A program made the position numbers and the translations under genes. From contig NZ_BAAAIX010000004.1 of NCBI RefSeq assembly GCF_039526385.1, positions 61,422 through 125,421 of the forward strand: DNA of 64,000 nt, given 5' to 3'. This DNA is from Luteococcus peritonei (lineage in GTDB: Bacteria; Actinomycetota; Actinomycetes; Propionibacteriales; Propionibacteriaceae). How positions within the stretch are numbered: the stretch's first letter is position 1; each line of letters starts with the position of its first letter. This document shows, piece by piece, positions 16,369 to 24,243 of this stretch. The notes under the pieces are model-generated. The model made no database searches and was not told the origin of the DNA. It worked only from the letters and a program-made list of their open reading frames with translations.

Positions 16369-17786
16369 TGGAGCGGCTGGCGCTCGGGGTGCTGATGCCC
16401 GGTTTCGAGGGGAGCCGGGTGCCCCACTGGCTGCGCGGGCCGCTGGCCGACGGGTTGGCGGCGGTCTGCCTGTTCGCGCCCAATGTGGCCGACCGGGCGG
16501 CGGCGACGGCCCTGTGCTGCGAGCTGCGTGAGCTCTCGCCGGGGGTCGTGATCGGTATCGACGAGGAAGGTGGCGATGTCACCCGGCTGCACGCCGCCAC
16601 CGGCTCGCCGCTGCCCGGCCTCGGGGCGCTGGGCGCTGTCGACGACGAAGAGGCTGCCCGTCGGGCGGGGCGCCTGCTGGGCGCCGATCTGGCCGGCTGC
16701 GGCATCACGCTCGACCTGACGCCGGTGCTCGACGTGGCCAGCGAGCCCGCCAACCCGGTGATCGGCAGCCGCTCCTTCGGTGCCTCGCCGGATCAGGTGG
16801 CGCGGTTGGGTGCCGCGCTGGTGAGCGGGCTGCACGAGCACGGCGTGGCCGCCTGCGGCAAGCACTTCCCGGGCCACGGCGACACCACGGTCGACTCCCA
16901 TGTGGGGCTGCCGGTGATCGACGCCCCGCGGCAGGTGGTGCTGGAGCGCGATGTGGCGCCCTTCGCCGCCCTGGCGGGCGTGCTGGATGCCGTGATGACC
17001 GGACACCTGCTGGTGCCGGCACTGGGGGAGGGGCCCGCCTCGCTGTCGAGCTGGTGCTACGCCCTGCTGCGCGAGACCGGCTTCGAGGGGGTGGCACTCA
17101 CCGATGCGCTGGGGATGCGCGCCGTCAGTGGCGCGGACATCGGCCCGGCCGTGGTGCAGGCGCTGGCCGCCGGTGCCGACCTGTGCTGCCTGGACGCGCC
17201 GATGCAGCGCGACGGCCGCACCACCTTCGAGCAGGCCAGGCGAGCGGTGGAGGCCGCGCTGGCCGACGGCTTCCTGGACCCGGCCGCGCTGGAGGCCAGT
17301 GGCGAGCGGAACCGGGCGCTCGGCCGGGAGTTGGTGCCGGTGGCGTCGCAGGACGAGCAGGTGTTGCAGCGTGAAGGGCTGGAGCTGGCCCGTCGGGCGG
17401 TGTCCGCGCGCGGCGACGTGAGGGTCGGGCCTCGGGTGGCCTTCCTGGACCTGCGGGCGCGGCTGAACCACGCGGCCGGGGAGCAGCCGCCGACCCTGGC
17501 CGAGGAACTGGCGCGGGTGCGTGAGGTGGAGCCGCTGCAGGCGGGTGAATCGCTGGGTGAGCTGCCGCTGGTGCTGCAGGTGCGCGAGCCGCTGCTGGCC
17601 CCGGAAGGGGAGCTGCTGGCGCAGCTGCTGCGGGCGAGGCCGGATGCGGTGGTGGTGCACTGCGGTCAGGCCGATGCCGCACCCGCGGTGGACAGACTGG
17701 TGCTGGCGCACGACGCCGGCCGGGCGATGGCACGGACAGCAGTGGAGCTGCTGTGCGGACGAGGAGGAGACGATGGGCGAGGGTGA
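16368..17786 (+). CDS. nagZ: Glycoside hydrolase family 3, NagZ-like beta-N-acetylhexosaminidase
   Basis: A 472-residue GH3 protein that should release N-acetylglucosamine from peptidoglycan fragments. Key motifs are GIDEEGGDVTRLHA, the family-defining KHFPGHGDTTVDSHVGLPV (Lys-His, and the Asp-x-His pair that acts as acid/base in NagZ), and DAVMTGHLLVPAL. ALTDALGMRAVSG carries the nucleophile Asp. The C-terminal 120 residues form a second, less conserved domain. The GTG start at 16368 uses the last base of the CorA stop (TAGTG), so translation is coupled. It pairs with murQ directly downstream, which handles the N-acetylmuramic acid side of cell-wall recycling. No signal peptide, so cytoplasmic. 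Confidence 0.9.
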   Translation: MERLALGVLMPGFEGSRVPHWLRGPLADGLAAVCLFAPNVADRAAATALCCELRELSPGVVIGIDEEGGDVTRLHAATGSPLPGLGALGAVDDEEAARRAGRLLGADLAGCGITLDLTPVLDVASEPANPVIGSRSFGASPDQVARLGAALVSGLHEHGVAACGKHFPGHGDTTVDSHVGLPVIDAPRQVVLERDVAPFAALAGVLDAVMTGHLLVPALGEGPASLSSWCYALLRETGFEGVALTDALGMRAVSGADIGPAVVQALAAGADLCCLDAPMQRDGRTTFEQARRAVEAALADGFLDPAALEASGERNRALGRELVPVASQDEQVLQREGLELARRAVSARGDVRVGPRVAFLDLRARLNHAAGEQPPTLAEELARVREVEPLQAGESLGELPLVLQVREPLLAPEGELLAQLLRARPDAVVVHCGQADAAPAVDRLVLAHDAGRAMARTAVELLCGRGGDDGRG

Positions 17787-18741
17787 GGGCAGGGACGACA
17801 GGCGCGACGAGGTGGTGGGCCCGCTGAGCTGGAGCACCGAGCAACGCAATCCGCGCACCATGGACCTGGACCAGTTGGATGCCGGGGAGCTGGTGGCGCG
17901 GATCCTGGCCGAGGATGCCCGCGTGGCCGCGGCGGTGCAGGCGGTGCAGGAGCGGATCGGTGAGGCCGTGGAGCTTGCGGTGCGGTCGCTGGCCGCCGGT
18001 GGGCGGGTGCACTACGTCGGCTCGGGCACGTCGGGGCGGCTGGGGGTGCTGGACGCGGTGGAGCTCTTCCCCACCTACCGGGTGGGCGACGAGATGGTGG
18101 TGGCGCACCTGGCCGGCGGAATGCCCGCGATGATGCGGGCCGCCGAGGGTGCCGAGGACGACGAGCAAGCCGGGCGAGAACTGGCAGGTGGGATGACGCC
18201 GAAGGACCTGGTGGTGGGCCTGGCGGCCAGTGGGCGCACGCCCTATGTCCGCGGGGCGATGGCCGCGGCGCGGGAGCTGGGGTGTGCGACGGCGCTGGTC
18301 TCCGCCAATCCCCAGGCGCCGCTGGCCGAGCTGGCGGACGTGGCGATCCTGGTGGACACGGGGCCCGAGGTGGTCACCGGATCGACCCGGATGAAGGCCG
18401 CGACCGCGCAGAAGATGGTGCTCAACACCTTCTCCACCGCGACCATGGTGCGGATGGGCAAGACCTACTCGAACCTGATGATCGACGTGGTGGCCACCAA
18501 TGCCAAGCTGCGACGCCGGATGGTCACCATGCTGCAGCAGGCCAGTGGCGCCGACGAGCAGGCCGCCGAGCGGGCGCTCGCCGAGGCCGATGGCCAGATC
18601 CGCCCCGCCCTGGTGGCCCTGCTCTCCGACGCCTCGGTGGACGAGGCGGCGCGGGTGCTGGCCGAGTTGCCGCCCGATCCGTCGCGTCGCGAGGATCCGG
18701 CCGGGATCCGCACCGCGGCCGAACGGCTGCGGCAGCGGTGA
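17773..18741 (+). CDS. murQ: N-acetylmuramic acid 6-phosphate etherase
   Basis: A 322-residue SIS-domain protein that removes the lactyl ether from MurNAc-6-phosphate, giving GlcNAc-6-phosphate and lactate. The N-terminus has STEQRNPRTMDLDQLDA, a MurQ hallmark. The SIS fold shows GRVHYVGSGTSGRLGVLDAVE (with the active-site Glu region), LAGGMPAMMRAAEGAEDD and GLAASGRTPYV; TGPEVVTGSTRMKAATAQKM and YSNLMIDVVATNAKL follow. ATG 17773 is preceded by GAGGAGGAGA and overlaps the NagZ-like gene by 14 bases. No MurNAc-specific PTS or kinase gene is in the window, so how MurNAc-6-phosphate arises here is open. Confidence 0.95.
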   Translation: MGEGEGRDDRRDEVVGPLSWSTEQRNPRTMDLDQLDAGELVARILAEDARVAAAVQAVQERIGEAVELAVRSLAAGGRVHYVGSGTSGRLGVLDAVELFPTYRVGDEMVVAHLAGGMPAMMRAAEGAEDDEQAGRELAGGMTPKDLVVGLAASGRTPYVRGAMAAARELGCATALVSANPQAPLAELADVAILVDTGPEVVTGSTRMKAATAQKMVLNTFSTATMVRMGKTYSNLMIDVVATNAKLRRRMVTMLQQASGADEQAAERALAEADGQIRPALVALLSDASVDEAARVLAELPPDPSRREDPAGIRTAAERLRQR

Positions 18742-19012
18742 TGCGAGTCGGCCGCTGGTTGTCTGGAGTCGTCGGCCGATGCTGGCATGGAGGTTTCGGT
18801 CTCCGGGGCCGTGCTGCGCACTCCAGACCGGCCCGCTGGATTCCATCCGCGGCTTCCGGACGCGATTCGCGGTTTCCCACCTGGGCGGCTGAGGAGTGAC
18901 AGGAGCAGGTGCTCACGTCCAGGGCGGGGCGTCGAGAGCTGGGATTGAGCCCTGCAGGTCTGATGCTCCGGCTCGCCACTGGGCTCTCCCGGGCAGGCTC
19001 CGGGCCCCGTGG

Positions 19013-20521
19013 TCAGGCGGCGACGGGGTTGTGGACCATCCAGGAGCGTTGTGGGGTGACGAGGTAGGCGAAGCCGTCGGGTGATCGCCACAGGTGGCAG
19101 TCGGGCAGCAGGGTCTGGTAGCGCCAGCCGCCGTGGGTCTTGGCGCGGTGGACGGTGCGTGACAAGGGCGCAAGGTTGTCGGGCCGGGTGCCACCCGGCG
19201 GTCCGGGCGGGTCGGAGGATTCCCACCCCGGTGGCCCGGGAGGGCCCGCGGTCTCCCGCTGTTCAACGCCAGGGCGGTGCTCCATCCCGGAGTGCCCGGT
19301 TCCGTGCCCGGTTTTCGTTCGTGGCCAGGGGATGGTGTGGTCGAGGTCGCAGCCGGTGGCCGATCGGTGGGAGCCGGGGAAGGCCTCGATGAGGTGGCGG
19401 AGCTGGACGAGTTCACGCATCCGGGTGGGGACCTCGTAGCGGTCGCAGGCGGTGATGGTGGCCGGGTCGATCACCGGGCGGATGGTGAGGCGGGTGTCGG
19501 CGAGCAGCACCGCGAGGGATTCGGCGATCACCGGCCCGAGCTTCTCGATCCGGGCGATCCCGTCCAGTTCGCAGGCCGTGTTCGCCGAGATGTGCACCAC
19601 GAGGTCGGCCTTGGGCAGCAGCTTGTCGGGCTCGACGGTGATGGTGCCGCAGGTGTGGCCGCGCTGACCGCGCGCCGGGCACCCAGCATCCAGGTCACCA
19701 TCGGCGGTGAGGGTGGGGATCTGGTCGAGCAGGCTGGCCTGCAGCAGCTGCAGCGCCCTCGCCGGGGTGGCGAGCAGCCCCAGGCCCAGGGCGCGTCGGG
19801 CATCGAGGCTGTCGGTGGAGCCGCCGTCGGCGAGGATGGCGGCGAGCCGGTCCACCTGCGCGTCGAGGAACCTGGCATCGCCGGCATCGAGCACGGCCCA
19901 CACGTCGGTGACCCCGTCGCGGGAGGAGCCGACATCGACCCGCCGCGCGTCGAGAGCGGCCAGGCGTCGGGCTTCGGCCAGGTCGGCGGGCAGCAGTTCC
20001 AGCACCAGACCCTCGGTGATCGTCAGCAGCCGGGTGGTGCTGATGCCACCGGCCAGCGGCGCGAGGCGGGCATCCAACTCGCGGGCCTGGGGCAGTGGGA
20101 GTTGTCGGGCGAGGTTGACGATCTGGCGGGCGGTGCCGACGCGCAGCTGCCCGTCGCCGAGCAGGTTCCACAGCGCGGGGAAGCGGTGGCGCAGGTCGAG
20201 CGCGTCGCCGATCATCACCCGGGCCGCCTCGACGCTGATGGTGAGGGCGGCGGCGATCTCCAGGGGCGCGAACTCCGCCACCTCCGGCGTCCCATCACCG
20301 CCCAGCCGGACGAGGCGTTCCGCGCCGGGCAGCGCGATGCCGCTGGCGTCGACCACGGCGTGCAGGTCGGCGAAGTGAGCAGCCAGCATGAACGATTCCG
20401 CTTCGGCCATCCAGGCGCGGCGCCGCGCCGTCATCATCGCGTCGACGGTCTGCGCGGAGGACACCAGCTCCGCCGGATGCGCAGCCAGCGGCACGACCTG
20501 ACCGATCACTGTGCTGGTCAT
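19013..20521 (-). CDS. DUF222/HNH endonuclease-domain protein (13E12 repeat type)
   Basis: A 502-residue protein of the actinobacterial DUF222 plus HNH family, present in many near-identical copies in some genomes. Residues 1 to about 330 are the helical DUF222 part (IAAALTISVEAARVMIGDA, LRVGTARQIVNLARQL). A Cys-x-x-x-x-x-x-Cys site (CPARGQRGHTC) lies near 275-290. The HNH domain begins at TGCDLDHTIPWP and resumes at NLAPLSRTVHRAKTHGGW. Between these two parts sits an unusual Pro/Gly-rich insert of about 45 residues containing AGPPGPPGW and DPPGPPGG. The function is not established; nuclease activity is inferred from the HNH residues. A TAGAAT hexamer (minus strand, 20567-20572) lies upstream. 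Confidence 0.88.
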   Translation of the reverse strand: MTSTVIGQVVPLAAHPAELVSSAQTVDAMMTARRRAWMAEAESFMLAAHFADLHAVVDASGIALPGAERLVRLGGDGTPEVAEFAPLEIAAALTISVEAARVMIGDALDLRHRFPALWNLLGDGQLRVGTARQIVNLARQLPLPQARELDARLAPLAGGISTTRLLTITEGLVLELLPADLAEARRLAALDARRVDVGSSRDGVTDVWAVLDAGDARFLDAQVDRLAAILADGGSTDSLDARRALGLGLLATPARALQLLQASLLDQIPTLTADGDLDAGCPARGQRGHTCGTITVEPDKLLPKADLVVHISANTACELDGIARIEKLGPVIAESLAVLLADTRLTIRPVIDPATITACDRYEVPTRMRELVQLRHLIEAFPGSHRSATGCDLDHTIPWPRTKTGHGTGHSGMEHRPGVEQRETAGPPGPPGWESSDPPGPPGGTRPDNLAPLSRTVHRAKTHGGWRYQTLLPDCHLWRSPDGFAYLVTPQRSWMVHNPVAA

Positions 20522-20928
20522 GCTCGCCCCCTCGCGTCGCCTCTCCGTTGTCGAATCTGTGTTCTAATTCTAGTTCGCGATCTCGACTCTGGCAAGGGGT
20601 GGGGATACGATTTTCGGTCGTTCGAAATGGGGATGTCGCTGCGTCTTGGCGCGAGCGGGGGAGGAGCGGCAGGGCGGAGTGGATCCGGTCTAACCGGAGC
20701 TTTCGCGGGCGTTCTCGAGCGGGAACGTGCTCGCGCTTGCGCGGGTTCGGGGTCGGACGTGAGCCGTCGAGCCGCCTGGCACGCCCCTTGAGCAGCTCGC
20801 CGTTGTCACGAAGGAACGCGAGCATCGGAGACGGACAGGCCCAGCCCACGGCCGCGCTCCCTCAGACCTCCCGGAGGCTGAGACGGGTCGGCATCGGCGC
20901 TGGGCCGGCGGGTGAGCAGCCCCGACCC
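20522..20928. other. Gene-free gap
   Basis: About 400 bases without a convincing gene on either strand. The left end is A/T-richer and holds the probable promoter of the DUF222/HNH gene (TAGAAT on the minus strand at 20567-20572). The rest is G+C-rich with short inverted segments such as around 20693-20702 (CGGTCTAACC), but I see no conserved coding frame, repeat or terminator. Confidence 0.5.
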
Positions 20929-21651
20929 CTACAGCTCCCGGATCCAGGTCTCCACGCGGCAGACTGAGCGGAAGCCCAGTTCCTCGTTCACGCGCGCCAT
21001 CGGCAGGTTCGTGGCGTCGTTGGAGGTCTCCGCGCGCACCATCCACGGCGCATCTGCACAGGCCTGGGTCATGGCCGCGATCTTGAGGCTGCGGCCCAGA
21101 CCGTGACCGCGGTGCTCGGCCAGCACGAGGGTGTCGCCCTGCAGCAGCAACTCCCGGTTGTCGGCGTCGTCGTGGTTGCGGAGCTCGGTGAAGCCGGCGA
21201 TGCGTCCCTGGTGGTCGCGGGCCAGCGCCAGCCAGAGCCGGTCGCCGGAACGCACCCGGTAGGCGGCACGGAGCCGCTTGTCGCTCCAGTGCTGCACGGG
21301 CAGGCCGGCCTCGCCCCGGGGGATGTCGCTGTTCATCGCCTGCTTCAGGGTGCGCAGGTCGTCGAAGAGCGACGGGTCAGGTTCGCCGCTCAGCACCTCG
21401 ATCCGGTAGCCCTCCGACGTGGACGGACAGGCGGCCAGCGGAAGGTCCACCTGCTTGACGAAGGCCTCGGAGTCGCGGCGGAGCCGTCGGCGATTCGCCT
21501 CCCCGGCCAGCGCCTCCCGCAGGGAGTCGGCGTCGACGGCGGGGCTGTGCGGGCCGAAGGTCTCCCGCAGCACGGCATTGGCCGCGGGCCCGTGCGCCTG
21601 CCACTGCTCGTCCTCGTCCGGGGTGAAGCTGACCAGCTCGACCTCGCTCAT
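20929..21651 (-). CDS. GNAT family N-acetyltransferase
   Basis: A 240-residue acyltransferase. The acetyl-CoA loop is LVLAEHRGHGLGRSLKIAAM in the C-terminal half, followed by AETSNDATNLPMARVNEELGF, the motif B region. The N-terminal half is weakly GNAT-like (SFTPDEDEQWQ start), which suggests a tandem GNAT architecture with a degenerate or shortened first copy. Start ATG 21651; an in-frame start further out adds a Cys/Arg-rich tail. The acceptor is unknown. It is separated by 37 bases from the next minus-strand gene. Confidence 0.82.
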   Translation of the reverse strand: MSEVELVSFTPDEDEQWQAHGPAANAVLRETFGPHSPAVDADSLREALAGEANRRRLRRDSEAFVKQVDLPLAACPSTSEGYRIEVLSGEPDPSLFDDLRTLKQAMNSDIPRGEAGLPVQHWSDKRLRAAYRVRSGDRLWLALARDHQGRIAGFTELRNHDDADNRELLLQGDTLVLAEHRGHGLGRSLKIAAMTQACADAPWMVRAETSNDATNLPMARVNEELGFRSVCRVETWIREL

Positions 21652-21688
21652 CGGGCCAGTCTCGCAGCCCGGAGCCGTGGTGCCCGTC

Positions 21689-22771
21689 CTACCGCGGCAG
21701 GGCGCGGGCAGCAACCTCCACACCGGCGAGCAGGTCGGCATCCGGTTCGGTCATCCAGGTCACGACGGGCGAAGGATGCGGGTCCTTGGTGCGGGGCGTG
21801 CCCCTGCGCCAGGTGCCCACCACCCGGCCGTCACGGACCACGGTGGCGCGGAACATCCCGTTGTTGCCGGGCACGATGGCCTCGGCATGCTGTGGCGGCA
21901 CGACGGGGGAGCGGTCCTTGTAGCCCAGCACCAGCTCGTCGAAACCGGGCAGCAGCAGCACCTCGCGTGCTGCCTGTCGTTGCTCGGCCAGCCGGTCGGG
22001 CAGCGACGCATCCATCAGCCAGACCTCCCTGTCCTGCTCGACGCGCAGCAGGCCCGTGGTGGCTGCCATGGCTCGACGCACCCGCCCCAGGGCCAGGCCG
22101 GTCCAGCGAGCCAGGTCGGCCTCGGTGGCAGGCCCGTGGCCGGAGAAGAAGGCCTGCGCCCAGCCCACCAGCGCCTCCTCCAGATCGGGCTGATCCTGGG
22201 GACCCAACCATCCCTCGGCCAGCACCACCAGCTGCTCCCAGCCGGTGCGGGTGGGCCGCAGCGGCCCCAGCACCAGCACCCCACGACGGCACAGCAGGCT
22301 GAGCAGGTGGATGCCGCGCTGCGCGACCTCCTCGAGCAGCTCGTGGCGGTCCCAGGCCGCGAAGAGCTCCTGCCGGGTCACCCGTGACTGCTTCGCCAAC
22401 AGCTCCTCGGCGACGGTGCGAGCCTGGCCCACCAGCGCCTCGTCGATGCCGAGCTGCCGGTGGCGCGCCGCCTGCCCCGACTCCATCCGTGGCCCGGTCA
22501 GCCCCAGGATCCATCCGTTGTGCCGGGCATCCACCACGTGCAGCGTGCCGCGCATGGTCCAGTTGCGCACCAGCTCGCCGCGCTCGAAGGCGTCGGCCAC
22601 CTCGGCCAGGCTCCGCGACCAGGTGCGCAGGGCCACCGAGACCATCGCCCCGGGCAGGTCCTGGCCCTGCACGCAGCCCAGGTGCCGCACCGCCTCCAGC
22701 GGCCCCGGCAACGGCTCGGTGAGCCGCTGCGCGACGATCCGCGCCAGCGAGAGGTCCTCGGGCAGCTTCAT
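21689..22771 (-). CDS. Winged-helix DNA-binding protein (AlkZ-like, HTH_42 family)
   Basis: A 360-residue protein of the HTH_42 (AlkZ/YcaQ-type) family, made of tandem winged helices. Motifs are LGCVQGQDLPGA and NWTMRGTLHVVDARHNGW, the GTLH string being the family's most constant part. VTRQELFAA and the late segment LLPGFDELVLGYKDRS also fit. Some members are DNA glycosylases that unhook interstrand crosslinks or remove alkylated bases; the QxQ-type catalytic residues of AlkZ cannot be confirmed here. The start overlaps the stop of the SDR gene (TGATG), so the two are coupled. Confidence 0.82.
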   Translation of the reverse strand: MKLPEDLSLARIVAQRLTEPLPGPLEAVRHLGCVQGQDLPGAMVSVALRTWSRSLAEVADAFERGELVRNWTMRGTLHVVDARHNGWILGLTGPRMESGQAARHRQLGIDEALVGQARTVAEELLAKQSRVTRQELFAAWDRHELLEEVAQRGIHLLSLLCRRGVLVLGPLRPTRTGWEQLVVLAEGWLGPQDQPDLEEALVGWAQAFFSGHGPATEADLARWTGLALGRVRRAMAATTGLLRVEQDREVWLMDASLPDRLAEQRQAAREVLLLPGFDELVLGYKDRSPVVPPQHAEAIVPGNNGMFRATVVRDGRVVGTWRRGTPRTKDPHPSPVVTWMTEPDADLLAGVEVAARALPR

Positions 22772-23466
22772 CAGGCGGGCCGGATGCTGACCGACTCGAC
22801 CGTCGCCTCCGGCGAGGCCAGCACCGCCAGCGCCACCGCCTCGGCCACCGACTCGGGGCGCAGGTGCTCGTCCGGCACGTAGTCACGCCCGAGCTGCGCC
22901 TGCAGCGCCACCTGCATGTCGGTGTCCACCCGTCCCGGGTGGATCGAGCTGACCCGCACCACGCCTCGCTCCTCCTCGCGCAGCGCATCGGTGAAGGCCC
23001 GCAGCGCGAACTTGGTGCCCGAGTACAGGGCATAGCCGCTTCCCGAGCTGTAGCCCGCCCCGGAGTTGATGGTCACCACCTGCCCGCGGTGCTCGCGCAG
23101 GGTGGGCAGCAGCAACCGGGTCAGGTCCGCCACCGCCACCACATTGGTCTCGAACATGGCGCGCCAGTCCTCACGAGAGGCCTCCACCACGCTGCTGTGC
23201 CAGGCCACCCCGGCGGAGTGCACCAGCACGTCCACCCGGCCCAGGTCCGCCACGGCGCGGGCGGTGGCCTGCGCATCGTCGAGGTCCGCGACGAAGCCCT
23301 CGGCACTGCCGCCCTCCAGGGCGCGCACCTCCTCCACGACCGGGGTGACGGACTCGGCGCTGCGGCCACCCACCAGCACGTGGTGCGTGGTGGCCAGCCG
23401 CAGGGCGACGGCGCGGCCGATGCCGCGGCTGCCGCCGGTGACCAGCAGGACGGGACGATCATTCAT
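22771..23466 (-). CDS. SDR family oxidoreductase
   Basis: A 231-residue classical short-chain dehydrogenase/reductase. The cofactor motif is LVTGGSRGIGRAVALRLA. VHSAGVAWHSS replaces the usual NNAG. The active site is TINSGAGYS with YSGTKFALRAF (Tyr and Lys), and VSSIHPGRVDTDM follows. An Arg/Ser pattern after the second strand (VGGRSAES) suggests NADP(H). ATG 23466 lies 7 bases after TAGGCT on this strand (23474-23479), so the transcript is probably leaderless. The substrate is unknown. It is the first gene of a two-gene unit with the winged-helix protein. Confidence 0.9.
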   Translation of the reverse strand: MNDRPVLLVTGGSRGIGRAVALRLATTHHVLVGGRSAESVTPVVEEVRALEGGSAEGFVADLDDAQATARAVADLGRVDVLVHSAGVAWHSSVVEASREDWRAMFETNVVAVADLTRLLLPTLREHRGQVVTINSGAGYSSGSGYALYSGTKFALRAFTDALREEERGVVRVSSIHPGRVDTDMQVALQAQLGRDYVPDEHLRPESVAEAVALAVLASPEATVESVSIRPA

Positions 23467-23473
23467 GGCGCCG

Positions 23474-23512
23474 AGCCTAGGGCAGCCCTCCGACAGTTTT
23501 CACGGCTAGGGT
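23474..23512. promoter_or_regulatory. Divergent pair of -10 hexamers
   Basis: AGCCTA at 23474-23479 (TAGGCT on the minus strand) serves the SDR gene, and TAGGGT at 23507-23512 serves the lipoprotein gene. Each lies 7 bases from its start codon, so both transcripts should be leaderless. Confidence 0.5.
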
Positions 23513-23519
23513 GGTGCGG

Positions 23520-23960
23520 GTGAGCCCCCGACCCGAGCCCCGCGCGCTCTGCCTGGCCATGCTGCTCGCAACGCTCGTCGCCGGCTGCTCCTCGGCCCCC
23601 GAGGCCTCCACCAACACCACCGCGCCGACGCCCGCCACCACGTTCTCTCTTCCCGCCGGGGCCACCACCCTGCGCGAGATGATGCTGGTCAACGGCCCCA
23701 GCAGCCTGGTGCTGCCCGGCGACGTGAGCACCACCAGCCGGATCGACCAGCCCAATGTGGTCACCCTCACCTTCCCCGTCGGACAGGGCGAGCAGCTGGC
23801 CGAGTGGCTCACCAGCACCCTGCCCGCCAACGGGTGGAGCGTGGACGCCGCCCGGGAGACCTCGATGCTCTTCCACGACGACGACGTCGACGGCGAGCCC
23901 TGGCAGGGTGCCTTCACCTGCAGCCGCACCAGCTGCGCGCTGACCCTGCGCAACCAGTGA
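23520..23960 (+). CDS. Putative lipoprotein of unknown function
   Basis: A 146-residue protein with a lipoprotein signal: ALCLAMLLATLVAGC places the lipobox LVAG-C near residue 22. A Thr/Ala-rich linker and a small globular domain follow (LREMMLVNGPSSLVLPGD, VVTLTFPVGQGEQLAEWL) with a Cys pair near the C-terminus (FTCSRTSCALTL). I chose GTG 23520 because TAGGGT lies 7 bases upstream; GTG 23511 is the alternative. I do not recognise the family. It is encoded just upstream of the methionine importer but has its own promoter, with the metQ leader promoter following it. Confidence 0.7.
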   Translation: MSPRPEPRALCLAMLLATLVAGCSSAPEASTNTTAPTPATTFSLPAGATTLREMMLVNGPSSLVLPGDVSTTSRIDQPNVVTLTFPVGQGEQLAEWLTSTLPANGWSVDAARETSMLFHDDDVDGEPWQGAFTCSRTSCALTLRNQ

Positions 23961-23990
23961 GCCGGGGCCTGGTCCGCCATCCGGGCGATT

Positions 23991-24020
23991 TTGTGGGCTG
24001 AACCGCTCCGCGGATAGATT
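23991..24020 (+). promoter_or_regulatory. Promoter of the met leader
   Basis: TTGTGG (23991-23996) and TAGATT (24015-24020) are separated by 18 bases. The expected start of transcription, 7-8 bases on, coincides with ATG 24028, so the leader ORF would be translated from a leaderless mRNA. Confidence 0.5.
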
Positions 24021-24027
24021 GGGCGCC

Positions 24028-24108
24028 ATGCCGTGCAAGTGCGAGACCATGACCGGGCACACCATGCCCGTCGTCGTCTGCGCCCGCATGATGCGAATGC
24101 TCGGCTGA
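24028..24108 (+). CDS. Met/Cys-rich leader peptide upstream of metQNI
   Basis: A 26-codon ORF with Met at positions 1, 8, 13, 21, 22 and 24 and Cys at 3, 5 and 18. It begins MPCKCETMTGHT and ends ARMMRMLG. Nine of 26 codons are for sulfur amino acids, two of the rarest residues in this G+C-rich genome. There is no ribosome binding site, but a -10 hexamer sits 7 bases upstream, so it fits a leaderless ORF. Its stop codon opens the 14-bp stem described next. The next gene is the methionine-binding protein of a MetNIQ importer. I infer that ribosome stalling or slow decoding when Met (or Cys) is scarce controls the downstream genes, as shown for Cys-rich leaderless ORFs in mycobacteria. Translation is not proven. 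Confidence 0.6.
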   Translation: MPCKCETMTGHTMPVVVCARMMRMLG

Positions 24109-24169
24109 CAACGCCACCCAAACCTGCCCGCAGGTCCCGGTCGAGCACGGCTCCCGGATGGTGTTGTCA
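24106..24169 (+). promoter_or_regulatory. Leader RNA stem starting at the leader-peptide stop codon
   Basis: TGACAACGCCACCC (24106-24119, beginning with the stop codon) pairs with GGATGGTGTTGTCA (24156-24169): 12 Watson-Crick pairs, one G-U and one mismatch. The enclosed 36 bases contain ACCTGC-CC-GCAGGT. An alternative pairing, GCTCGGC (24099-24105) with GTCGAGC (24140-24146), would exclude the long stem. A ribosome at the end of the peptide would cover the left arm. No U-run follows, so simple intrinsic termination is unlikely; Rho-dependent or translational control is more plausible. TTCGG (24217-24221) can pair with CCGAA (24231-24235) next to the metQ ribosome binding region. Confidence 0.55.
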
Positions 24170-24243
24170 GAGAATCCCGCTTGGACCAGCACTCTCCCCA
24201 TGACCAATGTGCCCTCTTCGGGCCACCACACCGAAAGACCACC

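Noticed and set aside
18742..19012. A gene between murQ and the DUF222/HNH gene
   Set aside because: About 270 bases with no start/ribosome-site combination and no recognisable residues on either strand.
19013..20521. DUF222/HNH gene as part of an insertion sequence or homing intron
   Set aside because: No terminal inverted repeats, target duplications or interrupted host gene are visible around it.
24156..24200. Rho-independent terminator after the leader stem
   Set aside because: No U-run follows the right arm (next bases are GAGAATCCCGC), so I did not call a terminator.
24021..24243. A SAM or related riboswitch before metQ
   Set aside because: I found none of the constant loops of SAM-I or SAM-IV aptamers; the Met/Cys-rich ORF explains the leader better. 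An Infernal search with Rfam SAM models would settle it.
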